Positions 26,006 through 34,601 of a DNA stretch of 64,000 nt are shown here, piece after piece. Made by a program: the position numbers and the translations under genes. Position 1 is the first letter of the stretch, and each line of letters begins with the position of its first letter. Under the pieces are notes generated by a model that was given only the letters and a program-made list of their open reading frames with translations, was not told the origin of the DNA and did not search any database. Source of the DNA: Bermanella sp040371755 (lineage in GTDB: Bacteria > Pseudomonadota > Gammaproteobacteria > Pseudomonadales > Oceanobacteraceae); assembly GCF_040371755.1 (NCBI RefSeq), contig NZ_BAABWE010000009.1:62001-126000 (forward strand), given 5' to 3'.

Positions 26006-27490
26006 CTAGCTCTTAAACACTTTTATATTATCTTTCATTTTAACAGCCACTTCTCGAACCGAGTCTGCAGCCGCTTTTACACCTAGTAATTGCTCGGTAT
26101 TAGATTGACTTAGTATTTGCATTTCGCTCGCACTTTTCGTCATATTGTGCATCACATCCTCTTGGTCTGAGGTTGCTTGAGCGATGGATTGATTTTTTTG
26201 CAAAATAATTTTCATGGCCGAAACCACTTGTTTTAATTCCGCACTCGTCGACTCGGTATCCTCTATACATTGTTCCATAGTCTGCTGACTACTGGACATA
26301 GTATCGACGGTTTCTTTACTGGTTTGCTGAAGTTTCTCGATCATCGTTTGAATTTCTTGCGTGCTATTTTGTGTTCGCGAAGCAAGTGAACGAACCTCGT
26401 CAGCTACTACTGCAAAACCACGACCTTGCTCACCAGCCCGAGCAGCCTCAATGGCCGCATTTAAAGCGAGTAAATTGGTCTGCTCAGCAATACCGCGAAT
26501 AACGTCCAATACCGAACCAATGTTTTCACTGTCTTTAGCCAGGTCAGCAATGGTTGTCATAGAATGATTAATCTGCCCACCCAATAACTTCATATTTTGC
26601 TTGGAACGCTCGCTTTTTTGATTACAGCTTTCAAGACTGACTTGAGCCTCACTCGAACTTTTCAAGACTTCTTCGGCATTATGAGTAATGGTTTGTATCG
26701 CATCAGATAAATCGGTGACAGCTTGCACTATGGCCTGTGAATCGGAATGTTGCTGCTTCAGTTGATGTGAGTTTTTCCCCATAAGGTCGGTTAAGTTAAA
26801 ACTGTCTTGATCCAAAGTCCCGCCATAGGTATCGATATTTTTCACAACACGCTGTATTTGATCAATAAAACTATTAAACGTTTTACTAACAGGTCGATCT
26901 GACATACAACGGTAGTCAAGATGCAATGCATCGTCTTGATTAATTTTTGAAACCGTGTCAAGTAAATCAAACGTTGCCACTTCTCTGGCATACATGTTTT
27001 TAGACATAACCACTAAAATAACAGCTTCTACAATCAAGTAACCGGCATGTAAGAAAATCACTCCCCAACTTTGACCTGCATCTTCCAAAACATAAACAGG
27101 GCTTCCCAATTGCTGAGCATAAAACAAGCCTATGTGATGTACGGCAACTAAACCCGCCGCCGCAATGATTGGTTTCCAATCATGGTAATAAAGCAGTAAT
27201 GCTAAAAACGCAAAAAAACCAAAATGCATCTCAATCATGCCGTGAGCCTGATTCACATGCAGCGCTGTTAATACCATTAATGCAAGCCCCATAAATATTC
27301 GAGTCAAGACCTGCCCTGGAAATTGCTTAACCAATAAATACGCCACTGCAGATGTACCAAGGCCTATAACAATCGCTTGCCCCCATGTGTTATGCCATGT
27401 TGCCAACCCTAAACTGTATGCTGATGCCAAACACACCACATACAACATGGTTTTATCCGCTTTTTTGTAGTGTTCATCTAATAATGTCAT
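26006..27490 (-). CDS. Six-TM methyl-accepting chemotaxis protein
   Basis: A 494-residue chemoreceptor. Residues 1-165 hold about six hydrophobic helices with conserved His/Glu positions (HVNQAHGMIEMHFGFF near 78-94, YHDW, VHHIGLF), instead of a periplasmic ligand domain. The cytoplasmic part has the signalling tip LLALNAAIEAARAGEQGRGFAVVADEVRSLA near 340-370. The ligand is unknown; the His pattern suggests metal, haem or redox sensing. Last gene of a leftward group with a thioredoxin-fold protein and a CHASE2 cyclase, 9 bp after the former. Confidence 0.85.
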   Translation of the reverse strand: MTLLDEHYKKADKTMLYVVCLASAYSLGLATWHNTWGQAIVIGLGTSAVAYLLVKQFPGQVLTRIFMGLALMVLTALHVNQAHGMIEMHFGFFAFLALLLYYHDWKPIIAAAGLVAVHHIGLFYAQQLGSPVYVLEDAGQSWGVIFLHAGYLIVEAVILVVMSKNMYAREVATFDLLDTVSKINQDDALHLDYRCMSDRPVSKTFNSFIDQIQRVVKNIDTYGGTLDQDSFNLTDLMGKNSHQLKQQHSDSQAIVQAVTDLSDAIQTITHNAEEVLKSSSEAQVSLESCNQKSERSKQNMKLLGGQINHSMTTIADLAKDSENIGSVLDVIRGIAEQTNLLALNAAIEAARAGEQGRGFAVVADEVRSLASRTQNSTQEIQTMIEKLQQTSKETVDTMSSSQQTMEQCIEDTESTSAELKQVVSAMKIILQKNQSIAQATSDQEDVMHNMTKSASEMQILSQSNTEQLLGVKAAADSVREVAVKMKDNIKVFKS

Positions 27491-27499
27491 TTACCACTC

Positions 27500-28051
27500 C
27501 TACAAAGCACAAAAGCACCCATAACCTTGTGTGTTTAGCCAGCTTGGATTAACCCCATCCGCCAACTTATTAAACACCAAATCAATAAAATCGAGTCCGG
27601 CTCCGCATGTCATCCCACTGCTGTAAGGGCCAAAATATGCAAACTCTCCATCTTCATCCCAAATGGCGACGGCAGGGGTTGCTGGTATATTAACGCGTAA
27701 TCGAGTTTGTTCAGCCGGATTGATATTAACTTGATGACTGCTGTCTAGCATGTGCTCTAATTTATCTACATGGGCAACTCGATAAGACTCACACGGACAA
27801 CTAGCATCAGTAAAATGCACGACAAGTTTCTGATTCATACCATGTTTCATAAGTATAGGATAAAGATCAGCAACTGCTTGTGAATCAAACTGAATAAGTT
27901 GTTTTGGATACGCTCCCCAATAACGCCACTCAAACCACCAAAAGGCGCAAGCACTCAAAATCAGCCAAGCGCCTATAATGGAGGAAAGGAGAAAAACAGA
28001 GGGTTTAGGGGTGTTATTTACTGGTGTGCCTGAAGGTGCCATCCCAATCAT
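27500..28051 (-). CDS. Membrane-anchored thioredoxin-like protein (DUF6436-like)
   Basis: A 183-residue protein with one N-terminal hydrophobic segment (about 20-42) and a periplasmic thioredoxin-like domain: strand LVVHFTDASCPC near 75-86 with a C-x-C in place of CxxC, and TPAVAIWDEDGEFAYFGPYS, where the Pro fits the cis-proline. Extra cysteines occur near the C-terminus (TCGAGLD, GYGCFCAL). Resembles DUF6436 proteins. The start overlaps the cyclase gene by 38 bp; the ATG at 28042 is an alternative. Likely translationally coupled to the cyclase. Confidence 0.65.
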   Translation of the reverse strand: MIGMAPSGTPVNNTPKPSVFLLSSIIGAWLILSACAFWWFEWRYWGAYPKQLIQFDSQAVADLYPILMKHGMNQKLVVHFTDASCPCESYRVAHVDKLEHMLDSSHQVNINPAEQTRLRVNIPATPAVAIWDEDGEFAYFGPYSSGMTCGAGLDFIDLVFNKLADGVNPSWLNTQGYGCFCAL

Positions 28052-30230
28052 CCGCTAAAGTTTGCTCAGTCAGATCAGCTATGCGTTCAATGTACACTTG
28101 ATAAAGTTTAAGAGGATTTTGTTCATATAGGTGACTAAACGCAGCACTGGCCTTAACCCAATCTTGTTTTAAGTATAGCGAATATGCTTGATCGTATTGT
28201 TGGATTTCATCCAATGTGGATTGTTCAACCTCCCCCTCAACTCCCAAAGGTTCGTATACTCTAATGGCTTCTTCTTTTCCTTTAACCTGTATGCGATCAA
28301 CAAAACGGCAAACAAAACCCGTGATGTTGTCATAGGTATCTTCGCCAATTAATATTTTAGCCCCATAAAACTTTGTGATGCTTTCTAAGCGTGAACCCAA
28401 ATTTACCGCATCTCCCAAAACAGTATAAGAACGGCGATAGTTTGATCCCATGTCGCCCACATTCATAAGACCTGTGTTCACCCCCACACCGATATTCACC
28501 TCAGGTAAGCCCTGCTCTTTAAATTCTGCTTTTAAATCTTCAGTAATTCTTTGCATATTCAACGCCGCCAACACGGCGTTCTCACGATGCTTGTCATCGT
28601 CAATAGGTGCCCCCCAAAACGCCATAACCATGTCACCTACGTATTTGTCTATGGTGCCATTTCGGTCAAATATTTCTTTAGTAATAGGGGTGAAATAACT
28701 ATTTAGCATATGCTTTAATTCTTGTGCATTAAGGGTTTCGCTGATATTGGTAAAGCTGCGAATATCACTAAACAATACAGTTAACTCTTTACTCTCACCT
28801 GAAAAACTATAGGAATCTGGGTCTGATAACATTTTATCAATATGCGCAGGTGGCACATATTGATCGAACATACCTTTGAGCATACGCTTGCTTGCACTCT
28901 CTTTTAAAAAGCCATCAGTAATAAATGTGGCCGTTAAAAATAACGTAAGCATCACCGCCCCAGCCATAGGCAAATCCAAACCTAGCGACCACAAATAACC
29001 GTTAAATAAAATCACGCAAACAATAATGGTCGAGCCACCAACCAACATAAACGTCGGCCCTAACTTTGGCAGTAACACAATCATCAATACCGCAATTAAT
29101 ATTAACTGTAAGAAAACCGCACCTGCCTGCCACTCTGGTTTTTGTGGAAAACCTCCGCTTAATAAGGCATCTAAAATATTGGCATGTACTTCAACACCCG
29201 GGTATTGAGGCCCCATGGGAGTACTTCTTAAATCCGCTAAGCCAATGGCTGATGCGCCGACAAACACCACAGCACCATCTAACACGCCCGGCTCAAGGTT
29301 ACCGCGCAATACATCGGTTGCTGAATAATAGGGATAGCTAAACGCGGGCCCTTGATATGGCACAGAGACAAATCCAGCAGGGCTGGTCGGAGCAGGCTTT
29401 TCACTCACAGCCACATGGGTGAGCGCTAACACATCCCCCACTTCCACCACACTGGGTTCAATAGAATCTATAAATAAATAACGCATAGCGGCACTTAATG
29501 CCAAAGAGGGGTACAGTTGATCACCATGACGAATTAATAACGGTGCCCGTCGAACCGTGCCGTCAAAATCAGGAAACATAGTGACGAACCCACCGCCACC
29601 TGCATGTGATTGCAGGCTCGGTATATTGGCGGTGTAACCCGGACGCTGTGTAACCACTAACTTATTTTGCCACTCTTGTGGAACACTAAAAACCGAAGGT
29701 GGTAGCTGACCATTTTGGTAGGCTTCTTCGTCTTGAAAGAAAAAACCTAACACCACGTCATTTTGCCCCATCGCTTTAGCCATCACGGCATCAGCGTCGG
29801 CTAATTGAGATATTTCTTGCCACTTAGCGGTATCTATGGATTGCAGCCAGTCAGCTGGGACAGTTTGATTAATTCGCTCAACAGGGTTCGTTTCTTTTTC
29901 GCTAAACACCACATCGAATGCAATGATAATCGCTCCAGCCTCTCCCAAACGTTCAATTAGATGGGCGACTTTTTGTCTACTCCATGGGAAACGTCCTTCG
30001 TTAACAATGGACTGCTCGTCAATATCAATAATGGCAATTTTATGATCACTGCTTTCGCGTTTAGTAATAGGTAAAAAGAGATTAAAGCGAATATCGTATA
30101 ATAAATATTCGATACGCGTAAAAACAGATGCTGAACTACCTTGGCTTAAGGCAGCCCAAATAATGACAGCAGAGATCACTGCTGCAAGAAAACGTGTTCC
30201 ATAACTGGAGATAGCTTTTGATATGACCAT
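28014..30230 (-). CDS. CHASE2-domain adenylate/guanylate cyclase
   Basis: A 738-residue membrane-bound class III nucleotide cyclase. An N-terminal helix (12-30) leads to a large extracytoplasmic CHASE2 domain (about 33-360; IAIIDIDEQSIVNEGRFPWSR, GGFVTMFPDFDGTVRR, PGVEVHANILD). Three helices (about 370-440) follow, then the catalytic domain (about 480-660) with metal-binding Asp489 in LFSDIRSFT and YVGDMVMAFWGAP. A short TPR-like tail ends the protein. Makes cAMP (or cGMP) in response to an unknown periplasmic cue. Second gene of a four-gene leftward group. Confidence 0.9.
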   Translation of the reverse strand: MVISKAISSYGTRFLAAVISAVIIWAALSQGSSASVFTRIEYLLYDIRFNLFLPITKRESSDHKIAIIDIDEQSIVNEGRFPWSRQKVAHLIERLGEAGAIIIAFDVVFSEKETNPVERINQTVPADWLQSIDTAKWQEISQLADADAVMAKAMGQNDVVLGFFFQDEEAYQNGQLPPSVFSVPQEWQNKLVVTQRPGYTANIPSLQSHAGGGGFVTMFPDFDGTVRRAPLLIRHGDQLYPSLALSAAMRYLFIDSIEPSVVEVGDVLALTHVAVSEKPAPTSPAGFVSVPYQGPAFSYPYYSATDVLRGNLEPGVLDGAVVFVGASAIGLADLRSTPMGPQYPGVEVHANILDALLSGGFPQKPEWQAGAVFLQLILIAVLMIVLLPKLGPTFMLVGGSTIIVCVILFNGYLWSLGLDLPMAGAVMLTLFLTATFITDGFLKESASKRMLKGMFDQYVPPAHIDKMLSDPDSYSFSGESKELTVLFSDIRSFTNISETLNAQELKHMLNSYFTPITKEIFDRNGTIDKYVGDMVMAFWGAPIDDDKHRENAVLAALNMQRITEDLKAEFKEQGLPEVNIGVGVNTGLMNVGDMGSNYRRSYTVLGDAVNLGSRLESITKFYGAKILIGEDTYDNITGFVCRFVDRIQVKGKEEAIRVYEPLGVEGEVEQSTLDEIQQYDQAYSLYLKQDWVKASAAFSHLYEQNPLKLYQVYIERIADLTEQTLADDWDGTFRHTSK

Positions 30231-30264
30231 AGCTGTTAAGCATAGCCGTTTTCATGCAAAAGCG

Positions 30265-30609
30265 TTAGGCCACAACTTGTCCTCGATAAATGCGTTTGGG
30301 CCGTGTATCTCTGCGAGCAGCAGGAATGGGGTCAGGCATTACTTGCCCCCTGTATACTCGCTTACCGCTAGCGGTAGGTTTGTCATCCATCTGAGCAGCA
30401 GAGCGAGGCATTAAGTCAATGCCCATCATATCCTCTAGGTCAGCAAAAAGCAGTTGCGTTCGCTGATCATGGCTTTTACTAACATACTCTAATATGTTTT
30501 GCACAATATCAGCCTGACTTAGCCTAAGCTCTACACCGAACTCACTACGAAGCCGTTTTCGAAGCTGCTGCATGATATCAATCATGTCTTTACTTAAGTT
30601 AGGAATCAT
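30265..30609 (-). CDS. Unknown 114-residue protein with duplicated KRxYRGQV motif
   Basis: No known domain with confidence. Residues 1-60 are helical and mildly basic (QQLRKRLRSEFGVELRL). The C-terminal part carries the same motif twice, KRVYRGQV at 83-90 and KRIYRGQV at 105-112, separated by a Pro/Arg-rich linker and ending two residues after the second copy. A YRG core is reminiscent of DUF4278, but that is weak. The gene ends 34 bp before the CHASE2 cyclase start, so it is probably the first gene of that operon and may act with the cyclase. Confidence 0.6.
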   Translation of the reverse strand: MIPNLSKDMIDIMQQLRKRLRSEFGVELRLSQADIVQNILEYVSKSHDQRTQLLFADLEDMMGIDLMPRSAAQMDDKPTASGKRVYRGQVMPDPIPAARRDTRPKRIYRGQVVA

Positions 30610-30941
30610 AATTTCTCGTTGAGTAGATGTTTCAGTATTAAGGCTATGAGCAAAGCGCGTACCAATAGATCAAAACGAAATAAAATAGCTCCATTCTTTG
30701 TAAGGCCTTATTCCTATTGATGTTATTAATTATTCAGTTTTAAGCATTTTCAAAACAACCCAAAAAAAAGCACCAAATCAAATCATAATGAAAATTATGC
30801 GCACCATTTGAAACCATTAAAATATGAGGCATAAAACCTACTTTGATTGGTATTTAATCAAATTCATCTATTTACTTAAAAAGTGATCTTAACTTGGGCG
30901 TGAAGGGGACAATTTTAGGCACTTTTAAGAATTTAATAACT

Positions 30942-30957
30942 TGGCAAGGAACCTGCA
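30942..30957 (+). promoter_or_regulatory. Sigma-54 (-24/-12) promoter
   Basis: TGGCAAGGAACCTGCA matches the RpoN consensus TGGCACG-N4-TTGCW, with the essential GG (30943-30944) and GC (30955-30956) at exact spacing; 9 of 12 defined positions fit by eye. It points at the structured RNA, with predicted start near 30968-30970. Confidence 0.65.
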
Positions 30958-30968
30958 ATATTGATATT

Positions 30969-31087
30969 AGGCGAGGTAATCATACTCGCATAGCGTAGAT
31001 TCGTGTCATTAGACTCAGTTTATATCGGGGCCAATTAATCTTGCACGGATTAATTTGATTTAACTGAATGAATCTACGCTTTTTTTT
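30969..31087 (+). ncRNA. Candidate sigma-54-dependent small RNA, about 119 nt
   Basis: Starts about 12 nt after the promoter's GC and is stem-loop-rich throughout. Hairpin 1: GCGAG (30971-30975) with CTCGC (30985-30989). Long closing stem: AGCGTAGATTC (30992-31002) with GAATCTACGCT (31070-31080), followed by eight T (31080-31087), an intrinsic terminator. Inside it CAGTT (31016-31020) pairs with AACTG (31062-31066) and AATTAATC (31033-31040) with GATTAATT (31048-31055). The unpaired TCGGGGCC (31025-31032) and loop TTGCACG are possible target-pairing sites. No coding potential. I recognise no known family; Qrr and CrcZ features are not visible. Confidence 0.6.
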
Positions 31088-31114
31088 GCCTACCAAAAAC
31101 TAACTGGCCGATGC

Positions 31115-31765
31115 CTAACGATTTAATAACTCCCCTGTTTGATCAAATTGCACAATACGTTTAATGGCAAATTCGATCTCAGGTTTCATCAATGTTTCTT
31201 TGTTTAAATATTCGTTTAAGTCTTTAATAAATAACTCATCCGTCCATTCATCTCTTGGACGAGAACGCACAAAATCTGAATAAATTCGATGCCCTAAACT
31301 TTGTATTAATTGTTTATTTAATTGCTCCATTAGATAAACATGCACAGACAAGTCAATTTGTTGTTTCACTTTATCAATTTTAACTTGCTGGAACTCCGCC
31401 AAACGTAACTGAGCTAAAAGTAAATCACGCCACTGAAGCTTTTTAGTAATACTGGTCTCGTTATCTTGGCTACTGGACTGGCTCAGTAATTGTAACGTCA
31501 TGTCCAACTGAACCTGAGTTAATTGCCCTATCACGTCTTTTTGTTTTTTCATTTGTGATTGCAGCTGCTTATCTTGATCTAAGTGCAGGTAATAAATCTT
31601 ATCTAAACTTAATAAGGCGTAATCAAATATCGTTAGCAATGCAACTAAAGCAGCGAAAACCACTGAGGTGATTTTTTTTGTATGCAACAAGACGGTTAAT
31701 AAGGCCAATAAGCCAATGCTGAACAGCAAAATGAAAAGGGTGATAGCCATGGTGGGTTCACTCAT
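31115..31765 (-). CDS. Unknown membrane protein, two N-terminal helices
   Basis: A 216-residue protein with two hydrophobic segments (about 6-28 and 33-55), then a cytoplasmic or periplasmic region dominated by coiled-coil-like helices rich in Gln and Leu (70-150). I recognise no family. It is 40 bp downstream of the CBS-domain gene and likely the last gene of that leftward operon. Its 3' end faces the terminator of the candidate small RNA. Confidence 0.6.
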   Translation of the reverse strand: MSEPTMAITLFILLFSIGLLALLTVLLHTKKITSVVFAALVALLTIFDYALLSLDKIYYLHLDQDKQLQSQMKKQKDVIGQLTQVQLDMTLQLLSQSSSQDNETSITKKLQWRDLLLAQLRLAEFQQVKIDKVKQQIDLSVHVYLMEQLNKQLIQSLGHRIYSDFVRSRPRDEWTDELFIKDLNEYLNKETLMKPEIEFAIKRIVQFDQTGELLNR

Positions 31766-31805
31766 TGTCAGAAAGCAAACACACTAACAATGGCAAAGAG
31801 TTAGA

Positions 31806-32240
31806 TCAAGCGACGCTGTCACCGCCTCCGGGGAAAAACTCATCTTTTAATGCTTCACTATAGGCATGACAAGCATCGGAAGCGGTAAATACGCCCGCCA
31901 ATTTATCATGGCGGGTTACCAGTACACAATCTGAGTGGGTTTCACTCATATAATCCAATACTTCAATTAATGAAGTCTGAAGATCAACGATATAACATTC
32001 GCTAGGACATAAATCCGCCACATTAAGCTCATCAAAATCCGTATGGGTGTGCCCCGGCAACTCAGTACGTTGCAGTTCACTCTTAGATAGTACACCTAAC
32101 GTTCCGTCTGCGAATTTCACCGGTAGATGACCGACTCTGTGTTCTTTCATCATGGCTTTTGCTTGTGCCATGGTGGCGCTTTCGGCAATGGAAAACGGAA
32201 AAGCCGTCATCACTTCCTTAACCCTTGGCATGCGTTTCAT
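31806..32240 (-). CDS. CBS-domain pair protein
   Basis: A 144-residue protein made of two CBS motifs: residues about 5-60 (VKEVMTAFPFSI ... HRVGHLPVKFADGTLGVLSKSEL) and about 75-132 (IVDLQTSLIEVLDYMSETHSDCVLV ... LAGVFTASDA). Stand-alone CBS pairs bind adenosine nucleotides or other ligands and regulate partners; which ligand cannot be read here. It sits between the DUF4404 gene (20 bp upstream) and the two-helix membrane protein. Confidence 0.85.
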   Translation of the reverse strand: MKRMPRVKEVMTAFPFSIAESATMAQAKAMMKEHRVGHLPVKFADGTLGVLSKSELQRTELPGHTHTDFDELNVADLCPSECYIVDLQTSLIEVLDYMSETHSDCVLVTRHDKLAGVFTASDACHAYSEALKDEFFPGGGDSVA

Positions 32241-32260
32241 GTGATCACTCCCTGTTAAGG

Positions 32261-32515
32261 TTAAATACCCATTTTCCCAAGTGCATCCATAATATCCCTC
32301 AATACAGCCGAAGCACTAGGGTATTGTGAGTCAAACTCAATGGCCTGCTGCTCAATGCGCCCAGATAAGCTCTCATCCGGCTCACCTGTATCCAAAGCCG
32401 CCTTAATGTCTCCATCAAGCTGGGCAAGCAGTTCACGGCTTTCATCGTCTAACTCGCGAATATCCGAAACAGCTTGCTTAAGCTGAGTCAGCTTGTTTTT
32501 AAGTTCTTGCTGCAT
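32261..32515 (-). CDS. DUF4404 family protein
   Basis: An 84-residue acidic helical protein (MQQELKNKLTQLKQAV ... LSGRIEQQAIEFDSQYPSASAVLRDIMDALGKMGI), which fits DUF4404, a family of unknown function common in marine gammaproteobacteria. The ATG at 32513-32515 is chosen because AGGAG lies 7 nt upstream; an in-frame TTG at 32533 would add six residues without an RBS. First gene of a three-gene leftward operon. Confidence 0.8.
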   Translation of the reverse strand: MQQELKNKLTQLKQAVSDIRELDDESRELLAQLDGDIKAALDTGEPDESLSGRIEQQAIEFDSQYPSASAVLRDIMDALGKMGI

Positions 32516-32618
32516 AGATCGACTCCTAGTCAAAGGGGATATTCATATACTGCCACTGTAACAATATAGATCAACTAAACTAACAAGCACGGGAAATAAA
32601 GACTTAAACACAAAGAAA

Positions 32619-32640
32619 CATGCCAGTGAGCACTGGCATG
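32619..32640 (-). terminator. Terminator of the abgT-DUF2788 transcript
   Basis: CATGCCAGTG (32619-32628) pairs perfectly with CACTGGCATG (32631-32640), followed on the minus strand by TTTCTTTG. Confidence 0.75.
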
Positions 32641-32652
32641 AGAAATAACAGG

Positions 32653-32853
32653 CTATATGCCCATCGTGAGTTTTAATACCCCTTTAATGATAAAACCAAG
32701 CATCCCCAGCCCCAAAGCAAAGAACAAAACAGCCATACCAAATTTACCGGCATTTGAGCGCTTAGCAAGATCGTAAATAATGAACATCATAAAGCCGATT
32801 AGTGCGGCCAAGCCAATATAAAACGCGGCATCTTCAAACTGATCAAAAGTCAT
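32653..32853 (-). CDS. DUF2788 small membrane protein
   Basis: A 66-residue protein with two hydrophobic helices (about 10-28 and 38-62), starting MTFDQFEDAAFYIGL, the typical opening of DUF2788. Function unknown. The frame extends 20 codons upstream into the abgT end, but the ATG at 32853 yields the family-standard length. It follows abgT by 46 bp and shares its terminator. Confidence 0.8.
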   Translation of the reverse strand: MTFDQFEDAAFYIGLAALIGFMMFIIYDLAKRSNAGKFGMAVLFFALGLGMLGFIIKGVLKLTMGI

Positions 32854-32899
32854 ATGTGGGCTCACTTTAAGATTGGGCGCATTATAACCAATTTTGAAT

Positions 32900-34381
32900 T
32901 TATTTCGAGTCACTCGGCCCTAAAGGCCAGTCAAATCCGTACCATAAAACCAATAAGCTGCCCCAGATCAAAAAAAGTGCCACTGCATACGGCAACATAA
33001 TGGTCAGCAATCGTCCAACAGATAAGTGCTTCTCATATTTTAGGCCGTAAGCCAGTACCAATGGGAAATACGGCATTAACGGAGTAATGATATTAGTACT
33101 ACTATCCGCCACACGATAAGCCCCTTGCACCGCTGGCGCTTCTACCCCTAATATATAAAAAGCCGGAATCACAACCGGTGCCAGCAAGCCCCACTTAGCA
33201 GACGCACTACCAATAAATAAATTTAAAACCGCACTAAAGACCATTAACGCCACTAACGCAAACGTGCCTGAAATTGCAAAATCTTGCAGTACCCCTGCAA
33301 GATGAATCGCCAGCACAATGCCTAACTCACTCCACTTAAACCATGCAATAAACTGGGCTACTACAAACATCAGCACCAAATATGGGGCTATGTCTTTAAT
33401 GCCCTGCTCTAAGGTTTCAACCCATGTTTGCCAATTGGCAAAGCGCCGATTCTCTAAGCCATAAACCGTGGCTAATACCGCTACGCTTAAGGCAATCATC
33501 ACCACCAACGAGGCCATAAACGGACCTTTTAGCAATCCTCCTTGCTCATTTCTTAAAATTGCATCACTGGGTAAAGTTAACACCAACCAAGCGGCCACAA
33601 TACAAATCAAGGTGCCATAAAACCATTTTCCAAAATGGCTTGCTGTTTGAGTGTCTGCACTCACAAAAGACAACTGCGAGATAGGTGAGGTTTTTAGTAA
33701 ATACGGTTCAACCCAAAATCGGTTTACTGATACACACACCAGCACCACCAAAAACACACTGACCACCATAAAATAATAATTGGCCAAAATACTAACAGGC
33801 TGCTCTGTCACCAAAGATAACGCCTCGCTGCTAATACCAGATAACATTGCGTCCACAGGGCCGACCAATAAATTGGCACTAAATCCACCAGAAACACAGG
33901 CAAACCCCAAGGCTAAACCCGCTAATGGGTGGCGACCCGCGGCTAAAAATACAGCCGCACATAATGGCAGCAGCACCACATAGCCAGAATCCACTGCAAT
34001 ACTGGACATGACACCTAAAAATGCCACTGCAATCGCAAGCAAACTGGCAGGGGTATTTAGAGTTAACTTTGCAATAAGAGCTGGAAGCAAGCCACTGCGC
34101 TCAGCCAATGAAAACGCCAGTGCCATAATTACCACAGGGCCCACCGGTGCAAACCCCATAAAGTTTTTCACCATAGAGCTAAATATAAAAATCAGCCCTT
34201 GCTCACTGGCTAGACTTTTTACCGTTAACCAATCTCCTGTGGTTGGGTGCTGTGCTTGCCAATTCTGTAACTGCCCCAGTGCACTCACACCAAAGACAAT
34301 CACGCACAAATACACAAATAACGCCATAGGATGTGGAAGACGATTTGCGACACGCTCCACATTTTGTAAAAAATGACTCAT
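32900..34381 (-). CDS. abgT: AbgT-family transporter
   Basis: A 493-residue inner-membrane protein with about 11-13 helices. N-terminal VERVANRLPHPMALF and internal MSSIAVDSGYVVLLPLCAAVF, ANLLVGPVDAM and DSSTNIITPLMPYFPL are hallmarks of AbgT, which imports p-aminobenzoyl-glutamate in E. coli; homologues also export sulfonamides. No abgAB hydrolase genes are nearby, so the physiological substrate is uncertain. Co-transcribed with the DUF2788 gene; divergent from the zinc-ribbon gene at 34602. Confidence 0.9.
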   Translation of the reverse strand: MSHFLQNVERVANRLPHPMALFVYLCVIVFGVSALGQLQNWQAQHPTTGDWLTVKSLASEQGLIFIFSSMVKNFMGFAPVGPVVIMALAFSLAERSGLLPALIAKLTLNTPASLLAIAVAFLGVMSSIAVDSGYVVLLPLCAAVFLAAGRHPLAGLALGFACVSGGFSANLLVGPVDAMLSGISSEALSLVTEQPVSILANYYFMVVSVFLVVLVCVSVNRFWVEPYLLKTSPISQLSFVSADTQTASHFGKWFYGTLICIVAAWLVLTLPSDAILRNEQGGLLKGPFMASLVVMIALSVAVLATVYGLENRRFANWQTWVETLEQGIKDIAPYLVLMFVVAQFIAWFKWSELGIVLAIHLAGVLQDFAISGTFALVALMVFSAVLNLFIGSASAKWGLLAPVVIPAFYILGVEAPAVQGAYRVADSSTNIITPLMPYFPLVLAYGLKYEKHLSVGRLLTIMLPYAVALFLIWGSLLVLWYGFDWPLGPSDSK

Positions 34382-34601
34382 ACCACCCTCAGTCTTTATT
34401 CTTATTTAAACAATTTGCTTTCAAATTGGCGGTTTCAAGCCAAGCCCATAAAAGTTGTTATTTTTCAAATGCTTACCCTGAAAAAATAAACCCACAGCAC
34501 ACTTTAAAACATCAATTCATTTATTTTCGATACTTTGGTACTAGAAATACAAACTTTTATAACTAAAATGGCGCCCGTATCTCATTTATTAGGAGCGAAC
34601 A

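Larger units (their letters stand above)
30610..31114. other. 505-bp gene-free region with candidate sigma-54 small RNA
   Basis: No open frame of note. The left part (30610-30940) should contain the promoter of the leftward 114-residue gene. It also holds an inverted repeat CATAAT-GAAA-ATTATG (30784-30799) flanked by two GCACCA copies (30770-30775 and 30801-30806) 31 bp apart. The right part carries the sigma-54-type promoter and structured RNA listed separately. Confidence 0.6.

Noticed and set aside
30969..31087. tRNA or riboswitch identity for the structured RNA
   Set aside because: It has no T-loop or acceptor CCA pattern, and it has its own terminator without a downstream same-strand gene; the nearest downstream gene is on the opposite strand.
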